Shown here in pieces: positions 8,938-18,300 of a stretch of 36,259 bases of DNA (within the stretch, counting starts at the first letter, position 1; each line of letters opens with the position of its first letter). A program made the translations under genes and the position numbers. The DNA lies in contig JAJXZI010000205.1 of assembly GCA_021780115.1 (NCBI GenBank), positions 1-36,259 of the forward strand, in the 5' to 3' direction. Origin of the DNA: a bacterium (GTDB lineage: Bacteria > Verrucomicrobiota > Verrucomicrobiia > Limisphaerales > JAJXZI01). The notes under the pieces are model-generated. The model did no database searches, was not told where the DNA came from, and saw only the letters and a list, made by a program, of their open reading frames with translations.

Positions 8938-10673
8938 CCCTCCAGGCTCCGGCTGCGCGTCTCAAACAAGCCGGCCGGCCGCCATTGCAGGAACAGAATG
9001 ATCGCCGCCAGCACGGTGATTTTGCCCAGCACCGCGCCCAGATGCGGCTGCAACACCTGGTCCGAAACGCCGATCCCCAGCGCCGCGGACACGGTGCCGG
9101 CCAGATTGCCGACGCCGCCCAGCACCACTACCATGAAGCAATCCACGATGTAGCTCTGGCCCAGGCTGGGACCAATGTTGCCGATCTGCGCCAGGCAGGC
9201 GCCGGCCATGCCGGCCAGACCGGACCCGAAGGCGAACGTCGCCATGTTGACGCGGTCGGTGCGCACACCCAAACAGGAGGCCATCGGGCGGTTTTGCATG
9301 ACGGCGCGGACCTGGAGGCCGAGCGCGGTGCGCGTCAACAGCAGCCAGGTGAGCGCGACGACGCCGATGGCGAAGCCGATCACGAAAATGCGGTTGTGGG
9401 CGAAGATGACGTCCTGGTAGGTGACGTTGCCACTAAGCCAGCTTGGCGAATAGACCTGCACGTTGGCCGCGCCAAAGATGGAGCGCATGAGTTGCTGGAG
9501 GAGCAGACTGACGCCCCAGGTGGCCAGCAGCGACTCCAGCGGACGCCGGTACAGGAACCGGATGATGCCGCGTTCGAGCACCAAACCGATGAAGCCGGCC
9601 GTCCCAAACGAGGAAAGCAGCGCGGCCACGAAGTAGAAGTCGAAGCCGCGCGTGCCCTGGCCGAACCACTTGATGAAGAAGTTCTGGCAGACGTAGGCGG
9701 TGTAGGCGCCGATCATGATCATCTCGCCGTGGGCCATGTTGATGATGCCCATCAGGCCGAAGGTGATGGCCAAACCCAGCGCCGCCACGAGCAGCACGGA
9801 ACTCAGGCTGAGTCCGCGAAAACAAGTCCCGATGAAGTTGCCCCGGGCGATGTAGCTCTGGATTTTCACGGCGGCGTCGTGCGCGGCGGCGACCAGCTCG
9901 GGCGCGGGCGACGAGGAATTCGCTTTGGCGTTCGCCTCAATTCTCTGAAGCAAGTCCAGCGCGGCGATCGAGCGCAGTTCGCCCAGCGTCTTCACCGCCG
10001 CCAAGCGGACGTCGGCGTCGTCCGCGTTCACCTGGGTGAGGGCGATGGCTTCGTGCAGGGCTTTGCGGACCCGCGCGACTTTTTCCGTGTCCAGGTGCGC
10101 CCGAAAATACGGCAGGTAGTCGGGGTTCTGTTCGAGACCGAGCTTGGCCGCGGCATCGCGTCGGATATTCGGATTCGGGCTGGACAGGGCGAGCAAATCG
10201 AGCGTGGTCTTGATGGCCTTGCGCAGCTTGGCAGTGGTATCCACGGGTGTCAGGTCGGAGGCGAGGAAGAGCATCGGTTGGCCGGCGGCATCCTTCAGCG
10301 CCTCGCCCGTGGCGATCTGGAGGCCGCGGGCCTTGCCGGCCGCATCGGTGACGACATCCAGCAGGAAGGGAATCTTGGCGCCGGCCGGCCCGTCGAGGAG
10401 AAACACCCCGCCCTGACGCCAGGCGGCCAATGCCTGGGCCACCATCGGATCTTGCGCCGCGGTCAGGCGCTGCACCAGGGAGATCTGGGCGCTGACTTCG
10501 TTGGTCGCCAGCGCTTGGAGAAGCAGGGCGCGTGGCTCCACCCCACGCACGGTCGTGGAGGTCAAGAGGACCGCCGCGAGCAGAACGAGCCGCCACTCCG
10601 CCGCGGCGCCGGTGCGCGGGCAGATTGCTGAACTGTGATCACTCATCAACAATGTTCGTCCCGTCACGGTCAT
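8934..10673 (-). CDS. urtB: Urea ABC transporter permease UrtB with periplasmic N-terminal extension
   Basis: 579 aa. The permease core (LivH type) starts near residue 280, with [20 protein letters not shown] at ~303-322 and [18 protein letters not shown] near the C-terminus. The first ~45 residues contain a basic then hydrophobic segment ([17 protein letters not shown]) that looks like a signal peptide or anchor. Residues ~48-275 are soluble and largely helical, with HEAT-like stretches ([32 protein letters not shown]). Such extensions are known in long UrtB proteins. The start could be the ATG at 10673 or at 10646. The first has a GAGG close upstream on the coding strand. A perfect hairpin separates it from urtA. 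Confidence 0.94.
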   Translation of the reverse strand: MTVTGRTLLMSDHSSAICPRTGAAAEWRLVLLAAVLLTSTTVRGVEPRALLLQALATNEVSAQISLVQRLTAAQDPMVAQALAAWRQGGVFLLDGPAGAKIPFLLDVVTDAAGKARGLQIATGEALKDAAGQPMLFLASDLTPVDTTAKLRKAIKTTLDLLALSSPNPNIRRDAAAKLGLEQNPDYLPYFRAHLDTEKVARVRKALHEAIALTQVNADDADVRLAAVKTLGELRSIAALDLLQRIEANAKANSSSPAPELVAAAHDAAVKIQSYIARGNFIGTCFRGLSLSSVLLVAALGLAITFGLMGIINMAHGEMIMIGAYTAYVCQNFFIKWFGQGTRGFDFYFVAALLSSFGTAGFIGLVLERGIIRFLYRRPLESLLATWGVSLLLQQLMRSIFGAANVQVYSPSWLSGNVTYQDVIFAHNRIFVIGFAIGVVALTWLLLTRTALGLQVRAVMQNRPMASCLGVRTDRVNMATFAFGSGLAGMAGACLAQIGNIGPSLGQSYIVDCFMVVVLGGVGNLAGTVSAALGIGVSDQVLQPHLGAVLGKITVLAAIILFLQWRPAGLFETRSRSLEG

Positions 10674-10689
10674 GCCCCTCGGACGGAAA

Positions 10690-10719
10690 GGGGACGGGGC
10701 AGTGCATAGCCCCGTCCCC
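10690..10719 (-). promoter_or_regulatory. Perfect intercistronic hairpin between urtA and urtB
   Basis: The 11-base arms 10690-10700 (GGGGACGGGGC) and 10709-10719 (GCCCCGTCCCC) are perfect reverse complements around an 8-base loop. On the coding strand the hairpin is followed by TTTCC only, so it is a poor terminator. In LIV-type operons the binding protein is needed in excess over the permease. A stem here could stabilise the urtA message or partly attenuate downstream genes (inference). Confidence 0.65.
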
Positions 10720-10750
10720 GGGCTGGCGGCCCATCGGTCGGAGGAAGCTC

Positions 10751-11959
10751 TCAGTTGCGCGAAAGGAACTTCTCACTAAACGGCTCGCCGGCGACGGCGC
10801 CCAAGGACTTGATGATCTTGAACTGCCCGTTGGCCTGGGTTTCGCCGATAAACACGTAGTTGATGAGGTGGTGGTTGGCCTGCATCGTCACCTCGCCTTC
10901 CGGAGCGTTGAACTTGAGTCCGGGCAGCGCCTCACGGACTTTGTCCACGTCAAACGATCCGGCCTTCTCGACGGCTTCCTTCCAGAGATAGACGCCGACG
11001 CGGGAGAGGTTCATGGGACTGCACGTGACGCGGTTCTTGCGCTCCACGCCGGGAGGGGCGGTTGCGAGCCATTTCTTGAAGTCGCCGACAAACGCCTTGT
11101 TCTCGGGCGTGTTCAGCGACATGAAGTAAGTCCAGCAACCCAAGTGCCCCACCAGATCCTTGGCGGGCAGACTGCGGAACTCGTCCTCCGACAGGCTGAA
11201 GGACACGACCGGACAATTCTCCGAGGTCAGGCCAGCGTTGGCGAACTCCTTGAAAAACGGCACGTTGGTGTCGCCGTTAAGCGTGCTGATGACACAGGCA
11301 TTGCCGCCGGCGGAGAACTGCTTGATCGCGGCGACGATAGTTTGATAGTCCGTGTGGCCGAAGGGTGTGTAGATTTCCACGATGTCGGAGTCCGGAATGC
11401 CCCTGGACTTCAGGTACTGCTTGAGGATCTTGTTCGTCGTCCGCGGATACACGTAATCCGAGCCGAGGAGATAGAATTTCTTCTTGCCCTCGCCGAGCAT
11501 GTAATCCACGGCCGGGATCGCCTGCTGGTTGACGGCCTCGGCGGTGTAGAAGATGTTCCGCGACAACTCTTCGCCCTCATACTGGACCGGGTAGAAGAGC
11601 AGCCCGTTGTACTTCTCGAACACCGGCAGGACCGACTTGCGGCTCACCGAAGTCCAGCAACCGAAGACCACGGCCACCTTGTCCTTGACCAGCAACTGCT
11701 CGGCCTTCTCGGCGAACAGCGGCCAGTTGGAAGCCGGATCCACGATCACGGGCTCGATTTTCTTCCCCAATACGCCTCCTTTGGCGTTGATTTCGTCGAA
11801 AGTGAACAAGAGCACGTCTTTGAGCGACGTCTCACTGATGGCCATGGTGCCACTCAGCGAATGCAGCACGCCGACTTTGACGGTGTCCTCGGCGCGGCCG
11901 GTCAGGCTCGCGCCCAGCAGCGCCAGGCCAGCGATCAGATGGGCTAGATAGGTTTTCAT
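10751..11959 (-). CDS. urtA: Periplasmic urea-binding protein UrtA
   Basis: 402 aa from the ATG at 11959. The reading frame begins 9 bases earlier with TTG, but the ATG gives a clean signal peptide: MKTY, a hydrophobic stretch, then a likely cleavage after TGRA (residue 23). The mature protein begins [20 protein letters not shown], the typical start of the Peripla_BP_5/UrtA family. [26 protein letters not shown] and [11 protein letters not shown] are strongly UrtA-like. It captures urea in the periplasm and delivers it to UrtBC. It follows the porin gene by 51 bases. No clear Shine-Dalgarno sequence is visible. Confidence 0.96.
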   Translation of the reverse strand: MKTYLAHLIAGLALLGASLTGRAEDTVKVGVLHSLSGTMAISETSLKDVLLFTFDEINAKGGVLGKKIEPVIVDPASNWPLFAEKAEQLLVKDKVAVVFGCWTSVSRKSVLPVFEKYNGLLFYPVQYEGEELSRNIFYTAEAVNQQAIPAVDYMLGEGKKKFYLLGSDYVYPRTTNKILKQYLKSRGIPDSDIVEIYTPFGHTDYQTIVAAIKQFSAGGNACVISTLNGDTNVPFFKEFANAGLTSENCPVVSFSLSEDEFRSLPAKDLVGHLGCWTYFMSLNTPENKAFVGDFKKWLATAPPGVERKNRVTCSPMNLSRVGVYLWKEAVEKAGSFDVDKVREALPGLKFNAPEGEVTMQANHHLINYVFIGETQANGQFKIIKSLGAVAGEPFSEKFLSRN

Positions 11960-12010
11960 GGTAGTCAAGGGTTTGGTAGTTATCGATGGGTGTTAGATCG
12001 TCATCCTGGA

Positions 12011-13318
12011 TCAAAAGAGATAAGACGCGCCCGCGCCGAAGATGAAGCGGTTCTGTTTGCCAGGAACCCAGCCGCCGCTCCACGAGGTGTGATCGAAGCG
12101 CACCTCCGGTTGGAGTTTCAGGTTCGGCACCGGCATGTAGTTGAGGGTGAGGGTGAGGCTGGAGAGATCCTGACCGGTGCCCAACGGATTGAGCCAGCCG
12201 AGCGGGGCGCCCACGCCCCCCGCCGCAGCATCCACCCCGTGGTGGTCGCTGAGGAAATCCGCGCGCAACGCCAGGTCCACCTTCTTGGTAAAACTGTAGT
12301 CCGACCACAGCCCGGCGGACCACACCGGGGCGTCCCCGGCGACTGCGTAACTGACAGGGTTGTGGAAGTTGAAGTAGTCGAGCTCGGTCCCGAAGTGCAG
12401 CTTGTCGGTAGCCTGCCAGCCGCCGAGCAGCGAGCCGCCCCAGAGGGATTGAACGAAGGGCAGTCCCTCGCGCCCGCCAAACCCAATGAGATTGATCCAG
12501 ATTTTATCCGACGGCTTGAGGTCGATGGCTCCCATGAAGGCCTTCGAGGAGTTGAAGTCCACGGGGCCGGTGTACATCCCGTTTTGCACCCGGAACTTGA
12601 CGTCCAGCCAATCCGTCAGGGTGTAGCCCACCTGCACCCCGGCGTCGGGCGGATTGCCGGTCAGGAACCATTGGTTGCCCTGGGAGAAGTTGTTGTTCGC
12701 CGCCCCGCCGTCGCCCGACTCGTAGTTCAACAGCGAGATCAGCTCGCCCATCCGCACGTCCAAGCCGGTGCCCACCGGGATGTTCATTTCCACATACGCC
12801 TCCCGCACATAGGCGGCGCCGAGTGCCCGGTTGCCGAAACCGGTGTCCAGGTACTGCGCGTCCTGGCCAAACATGAGCGACGTGCGGTAACCCACGTCGA
12901 ATTTGTCCCCGCTGCGTTGGACCTCCGGGCTGGCCAGCGTCACCTTGATCAGGTTCAGAGAGAAGGAATCATTCTGCGTATTCCACAGGTAGCCCGGGAT
13001 GTGGCCGCCGGGCGGCTCGCTGCTGTCATGAAAGAAGGAAGTGGTGACAAAACCGCTCAAGGTGATGTCCGTCATGGCAGACACCGGGGGATCGGCCTTC
13101 GCCCCGCTGGGGAGGAGGCCTTCCTTTTGCGCCAGGGTTTCCAAAGAATCCAGCCGTTGGTGGAGTTCCTTGTTCTGTTGTTCCAGCTTCTGTAATCGGT
13201 CGGCATCCGCGGGAGCCGCGGACTGCGCACGCAGGGCGGTGGTGCCCGCGACCATGATACCCAAGCAAGCGCCCGCCGCTTGGAGGGGGTGGCTTCTCTT
13301 CCGATGGCTCTTCATCAT
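12011..13318 (-). CDS. Putative outer-membrane porin (OmpL/BBP2-like), candidate urea porin
   Basis: 435 aa. A basic N-terminus and hydrophobic stretch with probable cleavage near LRAQS (~residue 32) are followed by a short coiled-coil-like segment (~residues 40-64, DADRLQKLEQQNKELHQRL). The rest is alternating beta-strand sequence ending in ...GAGASYLF with a terminal Phe, the usual outer-membrane barrel signal. The pattern (GFVTTSFFHD, YVREAYVEMNIPVG, RMGELISLLNYE) is that of the OmpL-like beta-barrel porin-2 family. As the first gene before urtA it probably lets urea or short amides cross the outer membrane. Specificity is inferred only from context. Two adjacent ATGs (13318 and 13315) are possible starts. 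Confidence 0.85.
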   Translation of the reverse strand: MMKSHRKRSHPLQAAGACLGIMVAGTTALRAQSAAPADADRLQKLEQQNKELHQRLDSLETLAQKEGLLPSGAKADPPVSAMTDITLSGFVTTSFFHDSSEPPGGHIPGYLWNTQNDSFSLNLIKVTLASPEVQRSGDKFDVGYRTSLMFGQDAQYLDTGFGNRALGAAYVREAYVEMNIPVGTGLDVRMGELISLLNYESGDGGAANNNFSQGNQWFLTGNPPDAGVQVGYTLTDWLDVKFRVQNGMYTGPVDFNSSKAFMGAIDLKPSDKIWINLIGFGGREGLPFVQSLWGGSLLGGWQATDKLHFGTELDYFNFHNPVSYAVAGDAPVWSAGLWSDYSFTKKVDLALRADFLSDHHGVDAAAGGVGAPLGWLNPLGTGQDLSSLTLTLNYMPVPNLKLQPEVRFDHTSWSGGWVPGKQNRFIFGAGASYLF

Positions 13319-13369
13319 TCAGTTTCGGTTTGGTTGTTTCGGGTTCGGTGGCAGCGGCGTCTTCGCGCC

Positions 13370-13411
13370 GGTCAGCCGCGGGTCAAACAACTGGCCCGCT
13401 GACTGCTGACC
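13370..13411. promoter_or_regulatory. Structured dyad in the porin leader region
   Basis: Two nested inverted repeats are seen: GGTCAGC (13370-13376) with GCTGACC (13405-13411), and GCGGG (13378-13382) with CCCGC (13395-13399). The second arm pair is separated by five unpaired bases (TGACT). If the porin transcript starts near lysR, this would fold in its 5' leader. It could be a protein site, an RNA stem or chance in GC-rich DNA. Confidence 0.35.
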
Positions 13412-13516
13412 GCCTTCCCGGCGCCGGTGTTCCGAGCGCCACGAACCGGCCGGCTGGAAGCAGTTGCGACGCCAGCCCTGCCGCGCTCAACCGATCGGGC
13501 CAGTGAAAGTTTTTAA

Positions 13517-13533
13517 TTGAAACCGTGAATCAA
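13517..13533. promoter_or_regulatory. Candidate LysR-family operator (TTGA-N9-TCAA)
   Basis: The dyad TTGA-N9-TCAA ends 8 bases before the lysR start codon. LysR regulators commonly bind interrupted AT-rich dyads in the divergent gap and repress their own gene. The spacing differs from the strict T-N11-A box, so this is only a candidate. Confidence 0.4.
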
Positions 13534-13541
13534 ACTCACAA

Positions 13542-14447
13542 ATGGAAGCGCCAATAGACAGCCGCCAGTTGAAAGCCTTCGTGCTCCTGGCCAAAACAGG
13601 CAGTTACTCCGAAACCGGGAAGCATTTGTTTCTAACGCAGTCGGCCGTCAGCCATGCCATGCGTACCCTGGAGGGCGACCTGGGCTGTCGCCTTTTGGCC
13701 AGACTGGGCAGGAGAATGACCCTCACCGAGGCGGGCGAGGCTCTTTTTCACCACGCCCAGAGCATCCTCAAGGAGATGGAGCGGGCGCGCACCGCCTTGA
13801 CCTCATTAAACAAATGGGGCTTCCAAAGACTCCGTCTCGGTGCCGAGACGGCCTTCTGCCGGCAGATGCTCCTCCCCGTGTTCGTGCGGTTGCAGAAGGA
13901 ATATCCCCATCTGCTGTTGCGAATTGAGTCGCTCGACGGGACCGAAGCACGGGCGTTGCTGGAGCGCAATAGCGCCGACATCGTCCTGGGCGACAAACCC
14001 CGGCGCGACGACCGCTTCGAGTTCGTGCCGCTCGGGGAGAGCCGGCTGCACGTGGTGGTGGCGCCGTCGCATCCGTGGGCAGCGAAGGGCCAGGTGGTGC
14101 GCGCCGACATCGCCCGGCAAGGGTTCATCCTCGGCAGCGGAGCCAACAACCTGAGAAAACTGACAGAGGATTACTTTGCCGAAGACCAGATTGTTCTGAA
14201 CGTCGTCGGCGAAATCGACAGCGCCGCGATGATCAAGGAATTCGTCCAACAAGGATTGGGCGCCACCGTCCTGCCCGCCTGGGGGATCCGGGACGAGTTG
14301 ACGGATGGTTCGCTGGTGGCGTTGTCTCCGGGCCCCCGGCGGTTGACGCAGACCTGGGGCCTAACCCATTGGCGCGGGCGGACGCTCAGCCCTCTGGAAT
14401 CCGCCCTCGTCAACTTCTGCAAAGACACCGCCGCGGAGGTCGGCTGA
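13542..14447 (+). CDS. LysR-type transcriptional regulator, likely controller of the urea cluster
   Basis: 301 aa, the standard length. The N-terminal winged helix-turn-helix spans residues ~8-66 (RQLKAFVLLAKTGSYSETGK, then LTQSAVSHAMRTLEGDLGCR). The C-terminal effector domain, from ~92, has two alpha/beta lobes with the usual LGAETAFCRQMLLPVF start. It is transcribed away from the porin-urt-ure cluster across a 223-base shared gap, the classic arrangement for a LysR regulator and its target. The effector (urea, ammonium, a nitrogen signal or another ligand) cannot be read from the sequence. It has no clear Shine-Dalgarno sequence. Confidence 0.93.
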   Translation: MEAPIDSRQLKAFVLLAKTGSYSETGKHLFLTQSAVSHAMRTLEGDLGCRLLARLGRRMTLTEAGEALFHHAQSILKEMERARTALTSLNKWGFQRLRLGAETAFCRQMLLPVFVRLQKEYPHLLLRIESLDGTEARALLERNSADIVLGDKPRRDDRFEFVPLGESRLHVVVAPSHPWAAKGQVVRADIARQGFILGSGANNLRKLTEDYFAEDQIVLNVVGEIDSAAMIKEFVQQGLGATVLPAWGIRDELTDGSLVALSPGPRRLTQTWGLTHWRGRTLSPLESALVNFCKDTAAEVG

Positions 14448-14479
14448 CCTGGAGCGAAGGGGCGCAGGAGGGGTCCCGG

Positions 14480-14494
14480 CCCCGCGACGCGGGG
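14480..14494. terminator. Small GC hairpin between convergent lysR and CPXCG genes
   Basis: CCCCGC (14480-14485) and GCGGGG (14489-14494) pair around a 3-base loop, in the 51-base gap between two convergent genes. There is no T-run on either side, so the terminator role is weakly supported. Confidence 0.35.
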
Positions 14495-14498
14495 AGAG

Positions 14499-14678
14499 TC
14501 AGTTGGCCGCGACTTCCAAGCTCAGGATTTCCCCCGGCTGACATTCGGCGCGGACCTCGAACGGCCGGCAGCAGATTTCGCAGTCGGTGACGAATCGCTG
14601 GCTGGCCAAGCTGGTGTCCACCGCCAACTCGGAGGTTTGACCGCAGAACGGACACTGCACGGCTTCGGTGACTTGCAT
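14499..14678 (-). CDS. CPXCG motif-containing cysteine-rich small protein
   Basis: 59 aa. The pattern CPFCG (Cys9, Cys12) and DCEICCRPF (Cys33, Cys36, Cys37) is that of the Cys_rich_CPXG family, small proteins that probably form a zinc ribbon. Their function is not known. The open frame extends upstream to 14942, but that part runs through coaE in another frame. The ATG at 14678 gives the family's usual size and start just before the first Cys pair. It lies 68 bases downstream of coaE on the same strand. Confidence 0.85.
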   Translation of the reverse strand: MQVTEAVQCPFCGQTSELAVDTSLASQRFVTDCEICCRPFEVRAECQPGEILSLEVAAN

Positions 14679-14746
14679 CTCCGCAACATAGCACTGAAGA
14701 GCGAAAGCCGGTGATGGTGGCATCTCTCCGTGCGGCAACTGGCCGC

Positions 14747-15331
14747 TCAGAAACCGGCGAGGATGCGGTCCAACTGCGCCCCGAGCCATCTCCGGCCGCC
14801 TTCGGCCCAGACCACAAAGTCCGCCCGGTCCATTTTCTCCTCCAGCGGCCACTGGGCGCGCAGGCGCAGTTCGATCTGCTCCGCTGTCCAACCACGCGCC
14901 AGCAACCGCTGCCGTTGGCTCCAGGTGGAACACCCCACGCAAATCGTCGCGTCGAATTCCTTTCCCGCCCCTGTCTCGAAGAGCAGGGGGATCACCACGG
15001 CTGCCCGTGGGCGGGCTTCCTCGCGCCAGGCCTGGAGTTGCGCGCGCCAGAGCCGGCCGATGCGCGGGTGGGTGATTTCCTCCAGTCGCCTCCGCGCCTC
15101 AGCGTCGGCAAAGACGATCCGGGCCAGCACTTCGCGGCACAGGGAACCTTCGGGACCAACCACCTCGTTGCCGAACTGCTGCCGGATTTCGGCCAAGGCG
15201 GGCTGGCCCGGCGCGACGACCTGGCGGGCCAGCAGATCCGTATCGACGACCGCCACCCCGCGCTGACCAAGCCATTCCGCAGCGGTGGATTTGCCCATGC
15301 CCAAGCCACCCGTCAGGCCCAGCGTCTTCAT
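14747..15331 (-). CDS. coaE: Dephospho-CoA kinase
   Basis: 194 aa. It catalyses the last step of coenzyme A synthesis, ATP-dependent phosphorylation of the 3'-hydroxyl of dephospho-CoA, in the cytoplasm. Visible are the P-loop GGLGMGKST (8-16), DTD (30-32), THP (87-89) and IPLLFETG (114-121), all typical. A lid-like region with Arg residues follows (QRLLARGW). It is complete and likely functional. It starts 37 bases after the giant peptidase gene on the same strand, but a hairpin lies in that gap, so co-transcription is uncertain. No clear Shine-Dalgarno sequence was seen. Confidence 0.95.
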   Translation of the reverse strand: MKTLGLTGGLGMGKSTAAEWLGQRGVAVVDTDLLARQVVAPGQPALAEIRQQFGNEVVGPEGSLCREVLARIVFADAEARRRLEEITHPRIGRLWRAQLQAWREEARPRAAVVIPLLFETGAGKEFDATICVGCSTWSQRQRLLARGWTAEQIELRLRAQWPLEEKMDRADFVVWAEGGRRWLGAQLDRILAGF

Positions 15332-15352
15332 CGGCCGGGGCGTAGCGGCCGC

Positions 15353-15368
15353 ACCCGCCCAGGCGGGT
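15353..15368 (-). terminator. GC hairpin directly after the peptidase stop codon
   Basis: ACCCGCC (15353-15359) and GGCGGGT (15362-15368) are perfect complements with a 2-base gap, so the real loop would be 4 bases. It begins at the base after the TGA stop (15369-15371). No T-run follows, so it may be an mRNA 3'-end stem rather than a true intrinsic terminator. Confidence 0.45.
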
Positions 15369-18300
15369 TCACGGCAGCCAGATCGTCCGGTAAAACCGGC
15401 TGACGGAGTTCGTCGCGCCGGTGTCCGTGAATTGAATCACTCCAGCCGGCGACGCGACGTTCGTGGCCAAGTTGACCCAGCTCGCCAGGTTTGTGGACAC
15501 CTGGAAGAGATACGTCTGCCCCGATTGCCCGGTCATCGTCAGCCGGAAAACTCCGCCGGTGGAGTCGTACTTGCCACTGAGCACCGCCGGGATGGGGTTG
15601 TACACGGCGACAGTGGCCAACGCGCTGTTGTTCCCCGGGTTGAGATCGGTTTCATTGGCCGTGACCGCCACCGCATCGCTCACCGTTCCGGGAACCGCCG
15701 GAATGACCGTGATGAAGATGCTGGCCTGGCCGCCCGCCGGCAAATTGCCGAGCGAACAAACAACGGCGCTCCCAACGTTCACGGAGGTGCCTTGCGAGAG
15801 CGTCGCCGAAACGAAGCTTGCTCCGGCCGACAACACATTGGACACCACGACGCCGGTGGCTCCCGCCGGGCCGTGGTTGACGACGTTCACCGTGTAAGTC
15901 AGGGTCGCGCCCGTCAGGACCGGGTTCGGCGCGGCCGTGGCGGTCACCGAGAGGTCCGCCGCGCCATTGACGGGCTGGACGGCGCTCAAGCTCAGGCTCC
16001 AGCCGCCGGCGATGCTGCCGGCGTCGCCGACGGTATCGTCAAACACGTAGAGCGACCACGTCCCGTTGGGATCGGTGCCGTTGAAGGTGGACAGCGCCGT
16101 CCCGCGCGGACCGGCCGGGGCGGGACGCGGAAACACGGTCGCGGTCTTGTAGGCGGTCGGCTGGAACAGGCCGGACACCAGCGCGGCGGAGTGGGGCAGC
16201 GTGTTCGTCGCCGCATCGTCAAAAGTCAGCACCAAGTTGGTGGCCGGGTGGCCGCCGCCGGTGCCCGACATCAAGATGAGGTTCTGCCCTTGCGGCCCCA
16301 CCAGCAGGACATTGATGTCATTCGGGAAGCTATGACTGACCTGGTTGAGTGTCACCGTCGCCTTGCCCACCACACCGGTGACCCCGGAGACGACGACCGT
16401 GGAGGGATACGGCGGCGCCGCGCCGTGGTCCGGGATCGTGATGAAAGTCGGGTTCGCGAAGGTGGTGCCCTGCGGGAGGCTGTAAACGTACTGCGCCGTG
16501 CCCAGGTTGTTGGGGCCGTCGGCGAGTTGCAACGTCGCGGCCACCGTGCCGCCCGGAACGCCGCTGGCGGTGAAGGTGAACGCCTGCGCCACGGCCGCGC
16601 CGCCGGGGGCCAGCGCGCCGTAACTCTGCGCGGCGCTCGGCCCAGTCACGCCGCCCGTCGGCAGCAAGGTGGCGACCAAGTTCGACGTGCCGAGCTGGCC
16701 GACATTGGCCAGCGCGAACGAGACCGTCACGGTTTCGCCCGGAGCGATGGCGCCGTTGGGCGGCGACGTGCTCTGGCTCAACAGGCGCGAACCGGCGGCC
16801 ACGATGCTCGGCGCGGGGGCCACCACGGTCGTCACCACGCCGACGGAATCGCCCGCGGGATTGGAATCGGTGGAGAAGGTGGTGACGCTGGCCGTGTTGG
16901 TCATGGTCCCGAGGCCACCCGGCGCCACGGTGACAACGACGTTCGCGCTGGCGCCTCCCGCCAAGTCGCCAAGCTGGCCGATGACGGTGTTGTTGACGTT
17001 CGACACGGTCCCGGATTGCGACGTTGCGGAAAGGAACGTGACCCCCGCCGGCAGTGGATCGCTCAGCGTGACGTTCAGCGCCATGCCTGGACCGCCGTTG
17101 GCAACGGTGAAGGTATAGGTCAGATTGCTGCCGACCACGACCGGATTGGGCGTGCCGATCCCGGCCAGCGCCACATTCGCCACCGGCAGGGTGGCCGTGG
17201 CGAGCGCACTGGCGGAATTATTGGCCAGGTTCAAGTCCACTTCGCTGGCGGAAACGGAGGCCGAGTTCGAGATGACGCCGGGAGCGATCGGCGTTGCGAG
17301 GACGGTGACGGTGGCGGCGGCTCCCACATCGAGGCTGCCCAAGCTGCAACCGACGGTGGCGCCGTTGGTGAATACGACCCCCTGCGAGGCGCTCGCGGAA
17401 ACCAACGCCACGTTCGCCGGCAGGGCATTGGTGAAGGCCACGCCCGTGGCGGTGTTGGGGCCGGAATTGGTGACGACGAATGTGTAAGTCAGGGAACTGC
17501 CGACCAGGACCGGATTGGGTGCGGCGGCGGCCGTCAAGGCGAGGTCAGCCACCCGATTGATGGGCGTGACGGTTGTGATCGCCAGGCTCCAGCCGTTGTC
17601 GATATGGCCGGAGTCCCCAGCGCTGTGGTCCACCACAAACAAGGACCAATTACCGTTGGGGTTCACGCCGGCGAAACCGGACAACGCCGCCGGGTACGGC
17701 CCGGCCGGCGCGGGCGCGGGAAAGTTGGGGCTGGGATTGTAGGCGGCGGGCTGGTACGTCCCGCTCAGAATCGGGTCCGACGCCGGCACCGGCGACGCGG
17801 CCGAGTCGTCGAAGGTCAGCGTGGCGTTGGTGGTGCCGAAGCCGTTGCCGGCGGACGACATGAGAATCGTGTTCTGGCCGGCCGGACCAACCAGGAGAAC
17901 GTCGATGTCCGAGACGAAAGTGTGGCTCAGGTTGTTCAAGGTCGCCGTCACCCGGCCCACCGTGCCGGTGACTCCGGTGACGTTGATCGCGGAAGGATAG
18001 GGCGATGCCATCCCAATGTCGGGAATCGTGATGTAATTGGGATTTTGGAAAGTCGTCGTCTGCGGCAGGGGGAAGGTGAAGACCGCCGGCGGCAGCGGGT
18101 TGGCGCCGTCCATCAGTTGCAGGGTGACGCTGAGCACGCCGCCGTTCGTTCCGCTCGCGGTGAAGGTGAACGGCCGCGCGCCCGGCAGCCCCGACGGCGT
18201 CAGAAGCCCGTAGAATTGCGTCGTCGTGCCCACCGGCGTGACCCCGGGACTCGCCAGCAGGGTGGCGGTGAGGTTGGTGTTGCTGACGTTGCCCGCGTTG

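Larger units (their letters stand above)
13319..13541. promoter_or_regulatory. Divergent control region between porin-urt-ure cluster and lysR
   Basis: This 223-base gap must hold the promoters for both divergent units. The lysR-proximal end is locally AT-rich (GTTTTTAATTGAAACC), while the rest is GC-rich. No confident -35/-10 pair is assigned in either direction. Two dyads inside it are listed separately. Confidence 0.6.

Noticed and set aside
6973..10631. 726- and 548-codon open frames on the + strand
   Set aside because: Both lie opposite urtD/urtC and urtB, whose motifs are unmistakable. The + strand products look like shuffled Arg/Glu/Gln-rich sequence.
14679..14942. N-terminal extension of the CPXCG protein to 147 aa
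   Set aside because: The extra 88 residues run through coaE in another frame and look non-coding. The ATG at 14678 gives the normal family length.
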